A stretch of DNA of 64,000 nucleotides from Comamonas sp. BIGb0124. Lineage in GTDB: Bacteria; Pseudomonadota; Gammaproteobacteria; Burkholderiales; Burkholderiaceae_C. Shown in pieces: positions 1-11,869 of this stretch. The notes below the pieces were generated by a model, which was given only the letters and a program-made list of their open reading frames with translations, was not told where the DNA came from and did no database searches. The position numbers were made by a program, and so were the translations under genes. Numbering within the stretch: the first letter of the stretch is position 1; every line of letters starts with the position of its first letter. The stretch covers positions 305,695 to 369,694 of the forward strand of contig NZ_RJVF01000014.1 of the NCBI RefSeq assembly GCF_003752175.1. Direction: 5' to 3'.

Positions 1-2184
1 AAGGCCGGCAATGCCAAGGCCAAGGAAGTCATGCAGTCGTGGGCCGATGCCGAATGGTTCACCAGCCGCCCCGAAGTCGAGAAGAAGATCACGGTGACGG
101 TGTTCAAGGTGCCTGGCGAGACCAACACCGACGATCTGTCGCCGGCCCCCGATGCCTGGAGCCGTCCGGACATTCCGCTGCACTACCTGGCCATGCTGAA
201 GAACACCCGCTCGGACGCGGCCTTCACGCCCGAGGAAGACGGCAAGCGGGGTCCGATGCAGTTCATCGCCGACCTCAAGAAGAAGGGCAACCTGGTGGCC
301 TACGTGGGCGACGTGGTGGGTACGGGCTCCTCGCGCAAGTCGGCGACCAACAGCGTGATCTGGGCCACCGGCGCCGATATTCCGTTCGTGCCCAACAAAC
401 GTTTCGGCGGCGTGACGCTGGGCGGCAAGATCGCTCCCATTTTCTTCAATACGCAAGAAGATTCGGGCTCGCTGCCCATCGAGGTCGATGTCTCCAAGCT
501 GGAGATGGGCGACGTCATCGACGTGCTGCCGTATGACGGCAAGCTGGTGAAGAACGGCGAGACCGTGGCCGAGTTCCAGCTCAAGAGCGACGTGCTGTTC
601 GACGAAGTGCGCGCCGGCGGCCGCATCAACCTGATCATCGGCCGCTCGCTCACCGCCAAGGCGCGTGAGTTCCTGGGCCTGCCTGCTTCGACCGTGTTCC
701 GCCTGCCGCAGGCTCCTGCCGACTCCAAGGCCGGTTTCACCCTGGCGCAGAAGATGGTGGGTCGCGCCGTCGGCTTGCCGGAAGGCCAGGGCGTGCGTCC
801 CGGCACCTACTGCGAACCCAAGATGACGACGGTCGGTTCGCAGGACACCACCGGCCCGATGACCCGCGACGAGCTCAAGGATCTGGCCTGCCTGGGCTTC
901 TCGGCCGACATGGTGATGCAGTCCTTCTGCCACACGGCCGCTTATCCCAAGCCGGTGGACGTGAAGACGCACCGTGAACTGCCCGCTTTCATCAGCAACC
1001 GCGGCGGCGTGGCCCTGCGCCCGGGCGACGGCGTGATCCACAGCTGGCTGAACCGCCTGCTGCTGCCCGATACCGTGGGTACGGGCGGCGACTCGCATAC
1101 CCGTTTCCCCATCGGCATCAGCTTCCCGGCCGGCTCCGGCCTGGTGGCTTTCGGCGCCGCCACCGGCGTGATGCCCCTGGACATGCCTGAATCGGTACTG
1201 GTGCGTTTCAAGGGCGAGATGCAGCCCGGCGTGACCCTGCGCGACCTGGTGCATGCGATTCCGCTGTATGCCATCAAGGCCGGTCTGCTGACCGTGGCCA
1301 AGGCCGGCAAGATCAACATCTTCTCGGGCCGCGTCCTGGAAATCGAAGGCCTGCCCGACCTCAAGGTGGAACAGGCGTTCGAACTGTCCGACGCATCGGC
1401 CGAACGGTCGGCTGCCGGCTGCACCATCAAGCTCAACCCCGAGCCGATCAAGGAATACCTCACCAGCAACGTCGTGCTGATGAAGAACATGATCGCCAAC
1501 GGTTATGCCGATGCCCGCACGCTGGCTCGCCGTATCGAGAAGGTGGAAGCCTGGCTGGCCAAGCCCGAGCTGCTCGAAGCCGATCAGGATGCCGAGTACG
1601 CTGCCGTGATCGAAATCGATCTGGCCGACATCAAGGAACCCATCGTCTGCTGCCCGAACGATCCGGACGACGCCAAGTTCATGTCCGAAGTGGCCGGCAC
1701 CAAGATCGACGAAGCCTTCATCGGCTCGTGCATGACGAACATCGGCCACTTCCGTGCGGCTGCCAAGCTGCTGGGCGGCCAGCGCGACATCCCGGTCAAG
1801 CTGTGGGTCGCCCCGCCGACCAAGATGGACGAAAGCGAACTGATCAAGGAAGGCCACTACGCCGCCTTCGGCACGGCCGGTGCCCGCACCGAAATGCCGG
1901 GCTGCTCGCTGTGCATGGGCAACCAGGCCCAGGTTCGCGAAGGCGCGACGGTGATCTCGACCTCGACCCGCAACTTCCCCAACCGCCTGGGCAAGAACAC
2001 CAACGTGTTCCTGGGCTCTGCCGAACTGGCCGCGATCGCCTCCAAGCTGGGCAAGATCCCGACCGTCGCCGAGTACCACGAAGCGATGGGTGTGGTGAAC
2101 AAGGACGGCACGTCGATCTACAAGTACCTCAATTTCGACCAGATCGAAGAGTATGCCGATACGGCCAAGGGCGTGGCCGCCTGA
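1..2184 (+). CDS. acnB: Aconitate hydratase B, 5'-truncated by the window edge
   Basis: AcnB converts citrate to isocitrate in the TCA cycle (and 2-methyl-cis-aconitate in propionate use) with a [4Fe-4S] cluster. The frame is open from base 1, so the first ATG at 31 is internal. 727 residues are visible. The cluster cysteines are at fragment residues 577 (GSCMTN), 635 and 638 (PGCSLCMGN), matching C710/C769/C772 of E. coli AcnB in order and nearly in spacing, so about 130 N-terminal residues lie upstream. The mobile 'swivel' domain precedes the catalytic domains, as is usual for AcnB and opposite to AcnA. A strong terminator follows. An acnA gene lies 2.6 kb downstream on the same strand. Confidence 0.97.
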   Translation, partial: KAGNAKAKEVMQSWADAEWFTSRPEVEKKITVTVFKVPGETNTDDLSPAPDAWSRPDIPLHYLAMLKNTRSDAAFTPEEDGKRGPMQFIADLKKKGNLVAYVGDVVGTGSSRKSATNSVIWATGADIPFVPNKRFGGVTLGGKIAPIFFNTQEDSGSLPIEVDVSKLEMGDVIDVLPYDGKLVKNGETVAEFQLKSDVLFDEVRAGGRINLIIGRSLTAKAREFLGLPASTVFRLPQAPADSKAGFTLAQKMVGRAVGLPEGQGVRPGTYCEPKMTTVGSQDTTGPMTRDELKDLACLGFSADMVMQSFCHTAAYPKPVDVKTHRELPAFISNRGGVALRPGDGVIHSWLNRLLLPDTVGTGGDSHTRFPIGISFPAGSGLVAFGAATGVMPLDMPESVLVRFKGEMQPGVTLRDLVHAIPLYAIKAGLLTVAKAGKINIFSGRVLEIEGLPDLKVEQAFELSDASAERSAAGCTIKLNPEPIKEYLTSNVVLMKNMIANGYADARTLARRIEKVEAWLAKPELLEADQDAEYAAVIEIDLADIKEPIVCCPNDPDDAKFMSEVAGTKIDEAFIGSCMTNIGHFRAAAKLLGGQRDIPVKLWVAPPTKMDESELIKEGHYAAFGTAGARTEMPGCSLCMGNQAQVREGATVISTSTRNFPNRLGKNTNVFLGSAELAAIASKLGKIPTVAEYHEAMGVVNKDGTSIYKYLNFDQIEEYADTAKGVAA

Positions 2185-2210
2185 GCCGGTTCGACGCAGG
2201 ACCTGACGAA

Positions 2211-2275
2211 CCCGGGCGCGTGAGCGCCCGGGCAAGATGAAAAAGCCGACCCGGGTGACCGGGTCGGCTTTTTTT
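2211..2275 (+). terminator. Tandem hairpins ending acnB
   Basis: Two perfect hairpins follow the acnB stop. The first pairs 2211-2219 with 2224-2232 and has no T-run. The second pairs 2245-2254 with 2259-2268, is flanked by A and T runs, and is followed by seven T's. The second is a classic intrinsic terminator; the first may add stability to the 3' end. Confidence 0.9.
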
Positions 2276-2327
2276 CAGGGTGGAACGTCGTACATAGAGC
2301 CCATTCGGCAGAGACTGAACAGCAAGA

Positions 2328-2356
2328 GGCCGGTCCCCGCTTGGCAAGGACCGGCC
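2328..2356 (-). terminator. Inverted repeat downstream of the DUF1328 gene
   Basis: A perfect 9-base inverted repeat (2328-2336 with 2348-2356) lies about 100 bases past the stop of the minus-strand DUF1328 gene. On the minus strand it is followed only by a loose T-rich stretch, so it is a weak terminator candidate. Confidence 0.4.
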
Positions 2357-2454
2357 AATGCCGGATGTCGAACGCCGCGCACCCAGGGCCCCCGAGGCAG
2401 AAGGCGCGCGTGGCGCATCGGGGACGCCGGGACGTCGCGCCGGCAGGCCGAGTG

Positions 2455-2628
2455 CTAGGTGATCGCGCCGATGCCCAGGATGGCCAGGACGATCATGACC
2501 ACGGCCACGATCAGGAACAGGAAGAACAGGATCTTGGCGATGCCTGCCGCGCCGGCTGCGATGCCGCTGAAGCCCAGGCCCCCGGCGATGAGCGCGATGA
2601 CGGCAAAGATGATGGCGTATTTCAGCAT
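2455..2628 (-). CDS. DUF1328 family small membrane protein (YtjA-like)
   Basis: A 57-residue peptide read on the minus strand, beginning [20 protein letters not shown]. It has two hydrophobic segments (about 4-20 and 32-55) joined by the Gly/Ala-rich turn [12 protein letters not shown], which is the DUF1328/YtjA signature. Family length is 50-60 residues, so it is complete. A good ribosome site (AAGGAG, 2635-2640 in complement) lies 6 bases before the ATG. In other bacteria such peptides are often stress-induced, but their function is unknown. It is monocistronic, between acnB and mobA. Confidence 0.85.
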   Translation of the reverse strand: MLKYAIIFAVIALIAGGLGFSGIAAGAAGIAKILFFLFLIVAVVMIVLAILGIGAIT

Positions 2629-2796
2629 GGTGGACTCCTTGAATGGGTGGCCTGGCGTGTTGTCGAAACGGTGGTTTTGCCGGTCACCTGCGGTACTTGA
2701 ACCACGCCGTCAGGATAAAACGCCGGATGTCGCGCGGCCTTAGGTCAAGGCGGATTGGGGGCGTAGGACAAAAGCGCCGCGCCTGCTGCCGGTTCT

Positions 2797-3501
2797 TCAG
2801 GTGCGGTCGGCATAGGCCTGCAGGTCGGCCAGGGTGTTGAAGTTGCGGAAGGCATCGTGCGGCAGCTCGACCTGGACGTGCCGGTGGCTGGCGAGCCAGC
2901 GCATCATCTGCCGGTCGCCGGCGGCCAGGTAGGCCTGCAGCGAAGGACAAAGAGCGGTGCGCAGCAGGGCGAACGTCGGGTGCTGCCAGGTTCGGCCGTC
3001 GGCATCGCGTGTGCAGGGCAGAGCGATGTCCGCTTCTGCCTCGTGCAAGGCGCGGTGCAGGGTGGCGACGAGGTCGTGCGGGAACAGCGGGGTGTCGCAG
3101 GCGGCGACCTGAACCAGCGGCGTCGCCGCATGCGACAGGGCGGTCAGCAGGCCGGCGAGCGGGCCGTCGTGGCGTGGCGGCGGCTCGCTCGAGCGGCTCT
3201 CGGGTGCGGATGGGCGCGAGGCGGGCGAGGCGGCCTGCACGCGCGCATCGGGCCAGACGGGCCAGCCCCATGCCGCGTACTGGTCGAGGTGCCGATTGGC
3301 ATTGAGCGCCAGCACGGCCACCTGCGGTGCCAGGCGCGTGGCGCAATGCCGGGCCAGTGCCTGGCCGTGCAAGGGTTGCAGCCCCTTGTCGAGACCGCCC
3401 ATGCGGCGTCCCTCGCCTCCGGCCAGGATCACGCCCGTGACATCGGTCTGGCGAGTCACGCTCGGCGCGGCCGGCGGTGGGCAGGATGCGGTCAAGGACA
3501 T
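2797..3501 (-). CDS. mobA: Molybdenum cofactor guanylyltransferase
   Basis: MobA transfers GMP from GTP to molybdopterin-Mo to form the bis-MGD cofactor. Near the N-terminus it has the nucleotidyltransferase signature LAGGEGRRMGGLDKG, and later the metal-binding context ACDTPLFP. The ATG at 3501 is chosen (234 aa); an upstream ATG at 3576 would add 25 residues unlike the family and would run into the divergent gene at 3549. At 234 aa it is longer than E. coli MobA (194); the extra length is a Ser/Pro/Arg-rich stretch around residues 90-110. No molybdoenzyme or other cofactor gene is nearby. Confidence 0.9.
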   Translation of the reverse strand: MSLTASCPPPAAPSVTRQTDVTGVILAGGEGRRMGGLDKGLQPLHGQALARHCATRLAPQVAVLALNANRHLDQYAAWGWPVWPDARVQAASPASRPSAPESRSSEPPPRHDGPLAGLLTALSHAATPLVQVAACDTPLFPHDLVATLHRALHEAEADIALPCTRDADGRTWQHPTFALLRTALCPSLQAYLAAGDRQMMRWLASHRHVQVELPHDAFRNFNTLADLQAYADRT

Positions 3502-3548
3502 GTCGGCTGTGCCATGCAGAGTGAACGGCTTGAGTGTATGGTCTTTGC

Positions 3549-4610
3549 ATGAACGCCGAGACTTCAACCACAACATCCCCCACGCCCGACGCCGCCCGTC
3601 CCAATCCGCTGGCCGGCGTCGCCCTGTCGATGCTCGATCTGGTGCCGGTGCGCGACAAGGGCACCGTCGCCGAAGCCCTGAAGGAGTCGCTCGATCTCGC
3701 CCGGCACCTGGAGGCCCTGGATTTCAAGCGCTTCTGGCTGGCCGAACACCACAACATGGACGGCATCGCCAGTTCGGCCACGGCCGTGCTGATCGGCCAT
3801 ATCGCCGGCGGCACGCAGCGCATTCGCGTGGGGTCGGGCGGCGTGATGCTGCCCAACCATGCGCCGCTGGTGGTGGCCGAGAACTTCGGCACGCTGGCCG
3901 AACTGTACCCGGGCCGCATCGATCTGGGCCTGGGCCGTGCACCCGGCACCGATCCGGCCACCATGCGGGCGCTGCGCCGGGATCGCATGGGCGATGGCGA
4001 GGACTTTCCGCAGAACGTTCAGGAGCTGCAGCGACTGCTGGGGCCGATGCAGCCCGGTCAGAAACTGGTCGCCATGCCGGGTGCCGGCACGAATGTGCCG
4101 ATCTGGCTGCTGGGCTCGAGCCTGTTCAGTGCGCAGCTGGCGGCGCACATGGGCCTGCCCTATGCCTTTGCCTCGCACTTCGCGCCGCGCTTCCTGCTGC
4201 AGGCGGTGAAGATGTACCGGGAGCTGTTCCGGCCGTCGGCCACGCTGGCTCAACCGTATGTGATGGTGGGCGTGCCCGTGGTGGCAGCGCCTTCGGACGA
4301 GGAGGCTGCCTACCTGGCCACCACCATGCAGCAGCGTGTGCTGTCCATCGTTCGCGGTCACCGCATCCGGATGCAGCCGCCGATGACGCCCGACGCGCTC
4401 GCCGCGACGTGGTCGCTTCAGGAAGAGCACGCGGTCGAGAGTTTCCTGGGCCTGGCAGCGATCGGCGGGCCCGAGCGCGTACGCACCTGGCTGGAACATG
4501 TCGTGGCGGAAACCGGTGCCGACGAGCTCATGCTGGTCAGCGACATCTACGAACCCGAACTGCGCAAGCGTTCGCTGGAGATCGTGGCGGGCCTGCGCCG
4601 AACGGCGTGA
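3549..4610 (+). CDS. Luciferase-like (LLM) flavin oxidoreductase, YhbW/MsnO8 type
   Basis: A 353-residue bacterial-luciferase-fold protein. Signature stretches are ALSMLDLVPV at the start, FWLAEHHNM, IRVGSGGVMLPNHAPL, and the phosphate/flavin-binding LYPGRIDLGLGRAPGTDP. These match the YhbW/MsnO8 group of FMN-dependent oxidoreductases, whose substrates are unknown. The ATG at 3549 is preferred over 3534 because the conserved part begins soon after and mobA starts divergently at 3501. No partner flavin reductase is adjacent, and it need not belong with acnA downstream. Confidence 0.85.
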   Translation: MNAETSTTTSPTPDAARPNPLAGVALSMLDLVPVRDKGTVAEALKESLDLARHLEALDFKRFWLAEHHNMDGIASSATAVLIGHIAGGTQRIRVGSGGVMLPNHAPLVVAENFGTLAELYPGRIDLGLGRAPGTDPATMRALRRDRMGDGEDFPQNVQELQRLLGPMQPGQKLVAMPGAGTNVPIWLLGSSLFSAQLAAHMGLPYAFASHFAPRFLLQAVKMYRELFRPSATLAQPYVMVGVPVVAAPSDEEAAYLATTMQQRVLSIVRGHRIRMQPPMTPDALAATWSLQEEHAVESFLGLAAIGGPERVRTWLEHVVAETGADELMLVSDIYEPELRKRSLEIVAGLRRTA

Positions 4611-4795
4611 CAGGGTCGTGACGCCCGGCTGCAGGCGGGTGCCTGTCGTGCCGGGGTGTCGCAATCCTGACTGAACCGTTATCCACCTACAGCGGCTTGC
4701 TCGGCTTTTTGCCACAATGTTCCGGAAAGCCTGGGGGACCGGCTGGGTCTGGCGTCGAGGCTGTTCATAAGAACCATGATGAAGGAGCTTTAGAC

Positions 4796-7771
<2,976 letters not shown>

Positions 7772-7817
7772 CACAGACCGACGCCACGGAGGCGGCCCTG
7801 CCGCTTCCCCCGGCTGC

Positions 7818-7845
7818 AAGCACCTTCGGATGGAGGTGCTTTTTT
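7818..7845 (+). terminator. Intrinsic terminator of acnA
   Basis: Stem 7818-7825 pairs perfectly with 7834-7841 (AAGCACCT / AGGTGCTT), with an 8-base loop and a run of six T's from 7840. Confidence 0.9.
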
Positions 7846-7942
7846 CATGCCCGTTTGGCGGGGCTGCGGCAAGCTGCGATGATGCGGGTTTGCCGCCATC
7901 GGTGCGGTCCGTCTTTACCGTCTGCCCCAGGATTTCCTGTCC

Positions 7943-8512
7943 ATGCCGCTTGATTCCCCGATCGACACGCTGCTGGCCCGCCGTTCGTGCTGGCCGCTGA
8001 CCACACCCGCCCCGCAACAGCCGGAGCTCGATGCCATTCTGGACAGCGCCGCGCGTGCGCCCGACCATGCGGGTCTGGTGCCGTGGCGCATCGTCATGCT
8101 GCGCGGCCAGGCCCGGCACGATGTGCTGGCGCGGGTGCTGGCCCATCCGCAGGCGCAGACCGACGAGGTGCAGGCGCTGCGCGGCAAGTACACCGCCAAG
8201 CTGACGACGGCACCGGTGGTGCTGGTGCTGGCGGCGCATGTGGCCGACCATCCGAAGGCCCCCGAGTTCGAGCAACTGCTGGCGGTGGGCGGCGCGGCGA
8301 CCAATATGCTGAATGCGGCCTTTGCACTGGGTTACGGTGCGTTCTGGAGCAGCACGCCCGGCGCGCTGGGCCGGCTGCTGCACGATGTGCTGGGTTTTGG
8401 CCCGCAGGACCGCATGCTGGGCCTGCTCAATATCGGCACGCGCGTGCATGCGCTCGAGCCGGTGGCGCGTGCACCGCGCAGCCGCTATGTGCGCGAGTGG
8501 ACAGCCGACTGA
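7943..8512 (+). CDS. Nitroreductase family protein, YdjA type
   Basis: A 189-residue FMN-dependent nitroreductase of the short YdjA group. Family features are the start LARRSCWPL (R-R-S for FMN phosphate), ARAPDHAGLVPWR, VGGAATNMLNAAFALGYG, and the C-terminal LLNIGTR. YdjA-type enzymes work as homodimers and reduce nitroaromatics with NAD(P)H in vitro; the physiological substrate is unknown. The length is typical (about 183). Its 3' end faces lpxO across a 37-base gap holding a hairpin. Confidence 0.9.
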   Translation: MPLDSPIDTLLARRSCWPLTTPAPQQPELDAILDSAARAPDHAGLVPWRIVMLRGQARHDVLARVLAHPQAQTDEVQALRGKYTAKLTTAPVVLVLAAHVADHPKAPEFEQLLAVGGAATNMLNAAFALGYGAFWSSTPGALGRLLHDVLGFGPQDRMLGLLNIGTRVHALEPVARAPRSRYVREWTAD

Positions 8513-8514
8513 AA

Positions 8515-8537
8515 CGGGTGGCGCAGGGCGCCACCCG
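8515..8537. terminator. GC hairpin between convergent genes
   Basis: A perfect 10-base inverted repeat with a 3-base loop (8515-8524 with 8528-8537) fills the short gap between the convergent nitroreductase and lpxO genes. It lacks a T-run on either strand, so it may only be a shared 3'-end hairpin. Confidence 0.45.
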
Positions 8538-8549
8538 GCTTGAGCGCTC

Positions 8550-9461
8550 TCAGAGCCAGAAGACGAAAGCGGCGACGACCGCGATGATGAGCGCGAACTT
8601 GGTGACCTTGTAGGCCGTGCGGTTCCAGGCCTTGAAGCGCCTGCGGTACTGTCCCATGATCCACGAGATGTAGAACAGGCGGTTCACCAGTCCGGTCTGG
8701 TCGCTGTTCTCGTTGGGAGAGCTGGCGGCTGTCATGACGTTGCGGGCAAACCAGCGGTTGAGCGATTCGGCCCAGCCGAAACGCAGCGGCCGCTCGACAT
8801 CGCAGAACAGGATGATGCGGCCCTGGTCGGTGGTGTTGTCGACGCGGTGGATGAAGGTCTCGTCGAACAGCACGCTTTCGCCGTCTTTCCAGAAATAGCG
8901 TTCGCCGTCGACTTCGATGTAGCAGCGGGCATCGTTGGGCGTGACCAGACCCAGGTGGTAGCGAATGGATCCGGCGTAGGGGTCGCGGTGCGCATTGAGC
9001 TTGCCGCCGGCCGGCAGCGAGGCGAACATCGCGGCCTTGACCTCGGGAATGCGCTTGAGCAGGGCGACGGTCTGGGGGCAGAGCACATCGGCCGAAGGGT
9101 GGTGGGCCTCATACCACTTGAGGTAGAAACGGGTCCAGCCTTCCTTGAAGAAGGAGTTGAAGCCGGCGTCGTTGTTCTGTTCGGCGGCCCGGATCTTCTT
9201 GGCTTCCTCGAGCGCGAGCGCTTCGGCCTTGATGATTTCCCAGTTGTCGTCCAGCAGCTTGAGGCCGGGGAAATCGCGGTGGTCGAGGTAAGGCTTGGCC
9301 GGCACCCGCGAAAACAGGTACATGAAGCAGTTGAGCGGCGCCAGCACCGTGGTGTGGTTGATCACCTGGCGCCAGAAGCTGGTGCGGACCTTGCCACGGA
9401 AGTGGATGTAGGCCGCGGAAAGAATGAACAGGGCCAGAATGCCCCATTTGAGAAAGTCCAT
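8550..9461 (-). CDS. lpxO: Lipid A 2-hydroxylase LpxO-type dioxygenase
   Basis: A 303-residue Fe(II)/2-oxoglutarate dioxygenase of the aspartyl/asparaginyl beta-hydroxylase family. LpxO hydroxylates a secondary acyl chain of lipid A at the cytoplasmic face of the inner membrane. The N-terminal helix (3-20) followed by HFRGKVR and the stretch APLNCFMYLFSRVP..KPYL are LpxO hallmarks. Iron ligands are H158 and D160 (HRDPY) and H205 (FIHRVDN). A second hydrophobic helix is at the C-terminus (about 285-303). The ATG at 9461 is chosen; the longer frame start at 9581 would overlap the divergent monooxygenase promoter. Which acyl chain is modified cannot be read from the sequence. Confidence 0.87.
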   Translation of the reverse strand: MDFLKWGILALFILSAAYIHFRGKVRTSFWRQVINHTTVLAPLNCFMYLFSRVPAKPYLDHRDFPGLKLLDDNWEIIKAEALALEEAKKIRAAEQNNDAGFNSFFKEGWTRFYLKWYEAHHPSADVLCPQTVALLKRIPEVKAAMFASLPAGGKLNAHRDPYAGSIRYHLGLVTPNDARCYIEVDGERYFWKDGESVLFDETFIHRVDNTTDQGRIILFCDVERPLRFGWAESLNRWFARNVMTAASSPNENSDQTGLVNRLFYISWIMGQYRRRFKAWNRTAYKVTKFALIIAVVAAFVFWL

Positions 9462-9589
9462 GGATATGTGCCAGTGAGTGTCTTGTCTGCCCTGGATGCA
9501 ATCTTCCATTCTAGGCTTTTGGTGCTTGCATGTCCCGCCTTGCCCTGGCTCAAGGTGCGTGCATGCCCCTGCATTGCACAATGTTGACC

Positions 9590-10807
9590 ATGCAAACTTC
9601 TCATGTGATTGTCGCCGGCGCCGGAATCGCGGGCCTGGGTGCCGCCCTGGCTTCGGTCCGATCGGGCCTGCGTGTGACCGTGCTGGAAAAGGCCGAATCG
9701 CTCAGCGAGGTGGGGGCCGGACTTCAGCTCGGACCGAATGCGGTGCGGGTGCTCGACGATTGGGGCCTGCTGCCGCAACTGGAGTCGGTGGCGGCCGAGC
9801 CGCAGCGGCTGCGCATCATGGATGCGCGCAGCGGCCGGACGCTGGCCGGCATGGACTTGGGGCAGGCGATGCGGGAGCGCTACGGCTGGCCCAACCTCAC
9901 GGTGCGGCGCGCCGACCTGCAGGCCGTGCTGCTCGAGGCCGTGCGCGGCCAGTCCCAGGTCGAACTGGCGCTGGGCCAGGCGCTGTCGCGGGTCGAGCAG
10001 ACGCCCGAGGCGGTCGCCGTGCATACCTCGGATGGGCGCATGCGGCGGGCCGACGCGCTGTTCGGTTGCGATGGGCTGTGGAGCGCGGTGCGCTCGCATG
10101 TCCGTGCCGACGGCGCACCGCGCGCCACGGGCCATATCGCCTGGCGCGCCTTGCTGCCGCGGTCGGCGCTGCCTGCGGGCGTGGCGCCGGATCAGACCAG
10201 CGTCTGGGTGGCGCCGCGTTTGCACGCGGTGGCTTACCCGGTCGCGCGCGGCGAGTGGCTCAATGCCGTGCTGTTCACGCATGCCGGGGACCTGCACGGG
10301 GCGTCGCAAGGCGAGGAGGCCGGCCTTGCGGCCGCGCAGGACTGGGATCTGGACGCGCAGCGGCAGGCCTTGCAGCAGGCGGTTTCGGCTGCCCACCCCG
10401 CGCTGCGGGCGCTGGTCGATGCCGCTCCGCTGTGGCGCCGGTGGGTGTTGCACGACCGGCCGGCGCTGCTGGATCCCCGGGGTTATGCCCAGGGACGGGT
10501 GGCGTTGCTGGGGGACGCGGCCCATCCGATGCGTCCGCATATGGCGCAGGGAGCGGCCATGGCGCTGGAGGATGCCCAGGCCCTGGCCGGCCTGGCGGCC
10601 CGTGACGGCGCCGAGGGCTTGCCGGCGGCGCTGGCCGTGTACGCCGATCGGCGCTGGCGCCGCAACGCGCGCGTGCAGTTGCGGGCCCAGTTCAACGGCA
10701 TGGTGATGCAGGCGTCCGGCCCGCTGCGCTGGGGGCGCGACCTCGCCATGTCGCTGCGCGGTGAAAAACTGCTGGACATGCCTTGGCTGTACGGGTTCAG
10801 GGGCTGA
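9590..10807 (+). CDS. FAD-dependent aromatic monooxygenase (salicylate/3-hydroxybenzoate hydroxylase-like)
   Basis: A 405-residue class A flavoprotein monooxygenase. It starts with the dinucleotide fold VAGAGIAGLGAAL (GxGxxG at 10-15), continues with EVGAGLQLGPNAVRVL, has the middle motif FGCDGLWSAVR (DG motif), and ends with GDAAHPMRPHMAQGA for FAD ribityl binding. Such enzymes use NAD(P)H and O2 to hydroxylate benzoate-type rings; salicylate or 3-hydroxybenzoate hydroxylases are the closest known types, but the substrate cannot be fixed here. ATG 9590 begins right before the fold; 9581 is also possible. It is divergent from lpxO and has no catabolic neighbours. Confidence 0.85.
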   Translation: MQTSHVIVAGAGIAGLGAALASVRSGLRVTVLEKAESLSEVGAGLQLGPNAVRVLDDWGLLPQLESVAAEPQRLRIMDARSGRTLAGMDLGQAMRERYGWPNLTVRRADLQAVLLEAVRGQSQVELALGQALSRVEQTPEAVAVHTSDGRMRRADALFGCDGLWSAVRSHVRADGAPRATGHIAWRALLPRSALPAGVAPDQTSVWVAPRLHAVAYPVARGEWLNAVLFTHAGDLHGASQGEEAGLAAAQDWDLDAQRQALQQAVSAAHPALRALVDAAPLWRRWVLHDRPALLDPRGYAQGRVALLGDAAHPMRPHMAQGAAMALEDAQALAGLAARDGAEGLPAALAVYADRRWRRNARVQLRAQFNGMVMQASGPLRWGRDLAMSLRGEKLLDMPWLYGFRG

Positions 10808-10968
10808 CCGGCTCGCGCTTTGTCCCTGCACGCGGGCGCGGTCTTTACGGCATCGGATAATGGCTGCCGCATGTGCGAGGTGGGCGCCGGGCGAACGTTC
10901 GGTTGATCGGCCCCGGTGCCGTGTGCGGCAGGCATCGGCCTGTTGACTGATTTTGCGGATGGATTCCC

Positions 10969-11490
10969 ATGACCTTACGATTCGACCGTCTTGCCCGGGC
11001 TGCGGCCCTTGCCGCCGCCATGGGCCTGAGCGCTGCCGCAGCCTGTGCGCAGGTCAGCGTCGAGCAGCCCTGGGCCCGTGCCACCGTGGCCAGCCAGAAG
11101 AGCAGTGGCGTTTTCATGAACCTGAAGGCGACGGGCGACGCCCGCCTGGTGGGCGTGTCGACGCCCGTGGCCGGCGTGGCCGAGGTGCACGAGATGCGCA
11201 TGGACGGCGACGTGATGCGCATGAGGGCCATCGAGGCCCTGCCGCTGCCTGCGGGTCAGACGGTGGCGCTCAAGCCGGGCGGCTATCACGTGATGCTGAT
11301 GGATCTCAAGCAGCCGCTCAAGGCGGGCGACCGCTTGCCGCTGACGCTGCGCATCGTCGATGCGCAGGGCAAGCAGCAGGATGTGGCGCTGGAGGTGCCG
11401 ATCCGGGCGATGGGCAGCGCCGCTGCCGCACCTGCGCACGGCGCAGACGGTGCCGCGGCCGGTGGACACGGCACCCCTCACAAGCACTGA
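10969..11490 (+). CDS. Periplasmic copper chaperone PCu(A)C
   Basis: A 173-residue exported protein with a signal peptide (1-28, cleavage near ACAQ). It carries the PCu(A)C copper site, with likely ligands H74, M83, H107 and M109 (EVHEM...M...YHVML). PCu(A)C proteins deliver Cu(I) to the Cu(A) or Cu(B) centre of cytochrome oxidases, often with Sco. The C-terminal tail (about 150-173) is His/Gly/Ala-rich and ends HGTPHKH, a probable second, Cu(II)-type site seen in some members. No sco or oxidase gene is adjacent; the gene is a single unit converging on the zinc-finger gene. Confidence 0.9.
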   Translation: MTLRFDRLARAAALAAAMGLSAAAACAQVSVEQPWARATVASQKSSGVFMNLKATGDARLVGVSTPVAGVAEVHEMRMDGDVMRMRAIEALPLPAGQTVALKPGGYHVMLMDLKQPLKAGDRLPLTLRIVDAQGKQQDVALEVPIRAMGSAAAAPAHGADGAAAGGHGTPHKH

Positions 11491-11514
11491 CGGCTTGCGG
11501 CGAGCCGGCCGGGC

Positions 11515-11778
11515 TCAGTGGCCCTTGAGCACCTCGCCGGCCTTCAGGCGGTAGACGGTGCCGCAATAGGGGCATTTGCCTTCGCCTGCATGCGCGATCT
11601 CGATGAAAACGCGCGGATGCGTGTTCCAGATCTTCATGCCGGCCTTGGGGTTGGGACAGAACACGCCGCCATGGTCGTGCACCTCCTTGGCGGTCAGCTC
11701 GATGACCGGTGCGGGGCGGCGGGCGGGGGTGCCGGCAGCAGTCGTGTTGGCTGGGTTGCCGGTCGTGGGGGCGCTCAT
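11515..11778 (-). CDS. CHCC zinc-finger domain protein
   Basis: An 87-residue protein whose last 60 residues form a zf-CHCC domain: C41, H54, C69 and C72 (FCPNP ... THPRVF ... GKCPYCG). This domain also occurs in the mitochondrial complex I subunit NDUFS6. The N-terminal 22 residues are Thr/Ala/Pro-rich and likely disordered. It lies 91 bases downstream of ilvE on the same strand, a pairing common in Burkholderiales. Its own role is undefined. Confidence 0.88.
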   Translation of the reverse strand: MSAPTTGNPANTTAAGTPARRPAPVIELTAKEVHDHGGVFCPNPKAGMKIWNTHPRVFIEIAHAGEGKCPYCGTVYRLKAGEVLKGH

Positions 11779-11869
11779 GTTCTGGGTCTCCTGTCGTCGG
11801 TGTCGGTTGGACTGGCCGTGATTGTCGCAGCGTGCGGCGGGTACGGCCGTGTTTGCCCGTGGGCCGCGC

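Noticed and set aside
4690..4720. Consensus sigma70 promoter before acnA
   Set aside because: TTGCTC and CACAAT are only about 10 bases apart, too close to act as -35 and -10.
9530..9589. Upstream start of the FAD monooxygenase at 9530
   Set aside because: The added 20 residues have no family counterpart, and the dinucleotide-binding fold begins within seven residues of the ATG at 9590.
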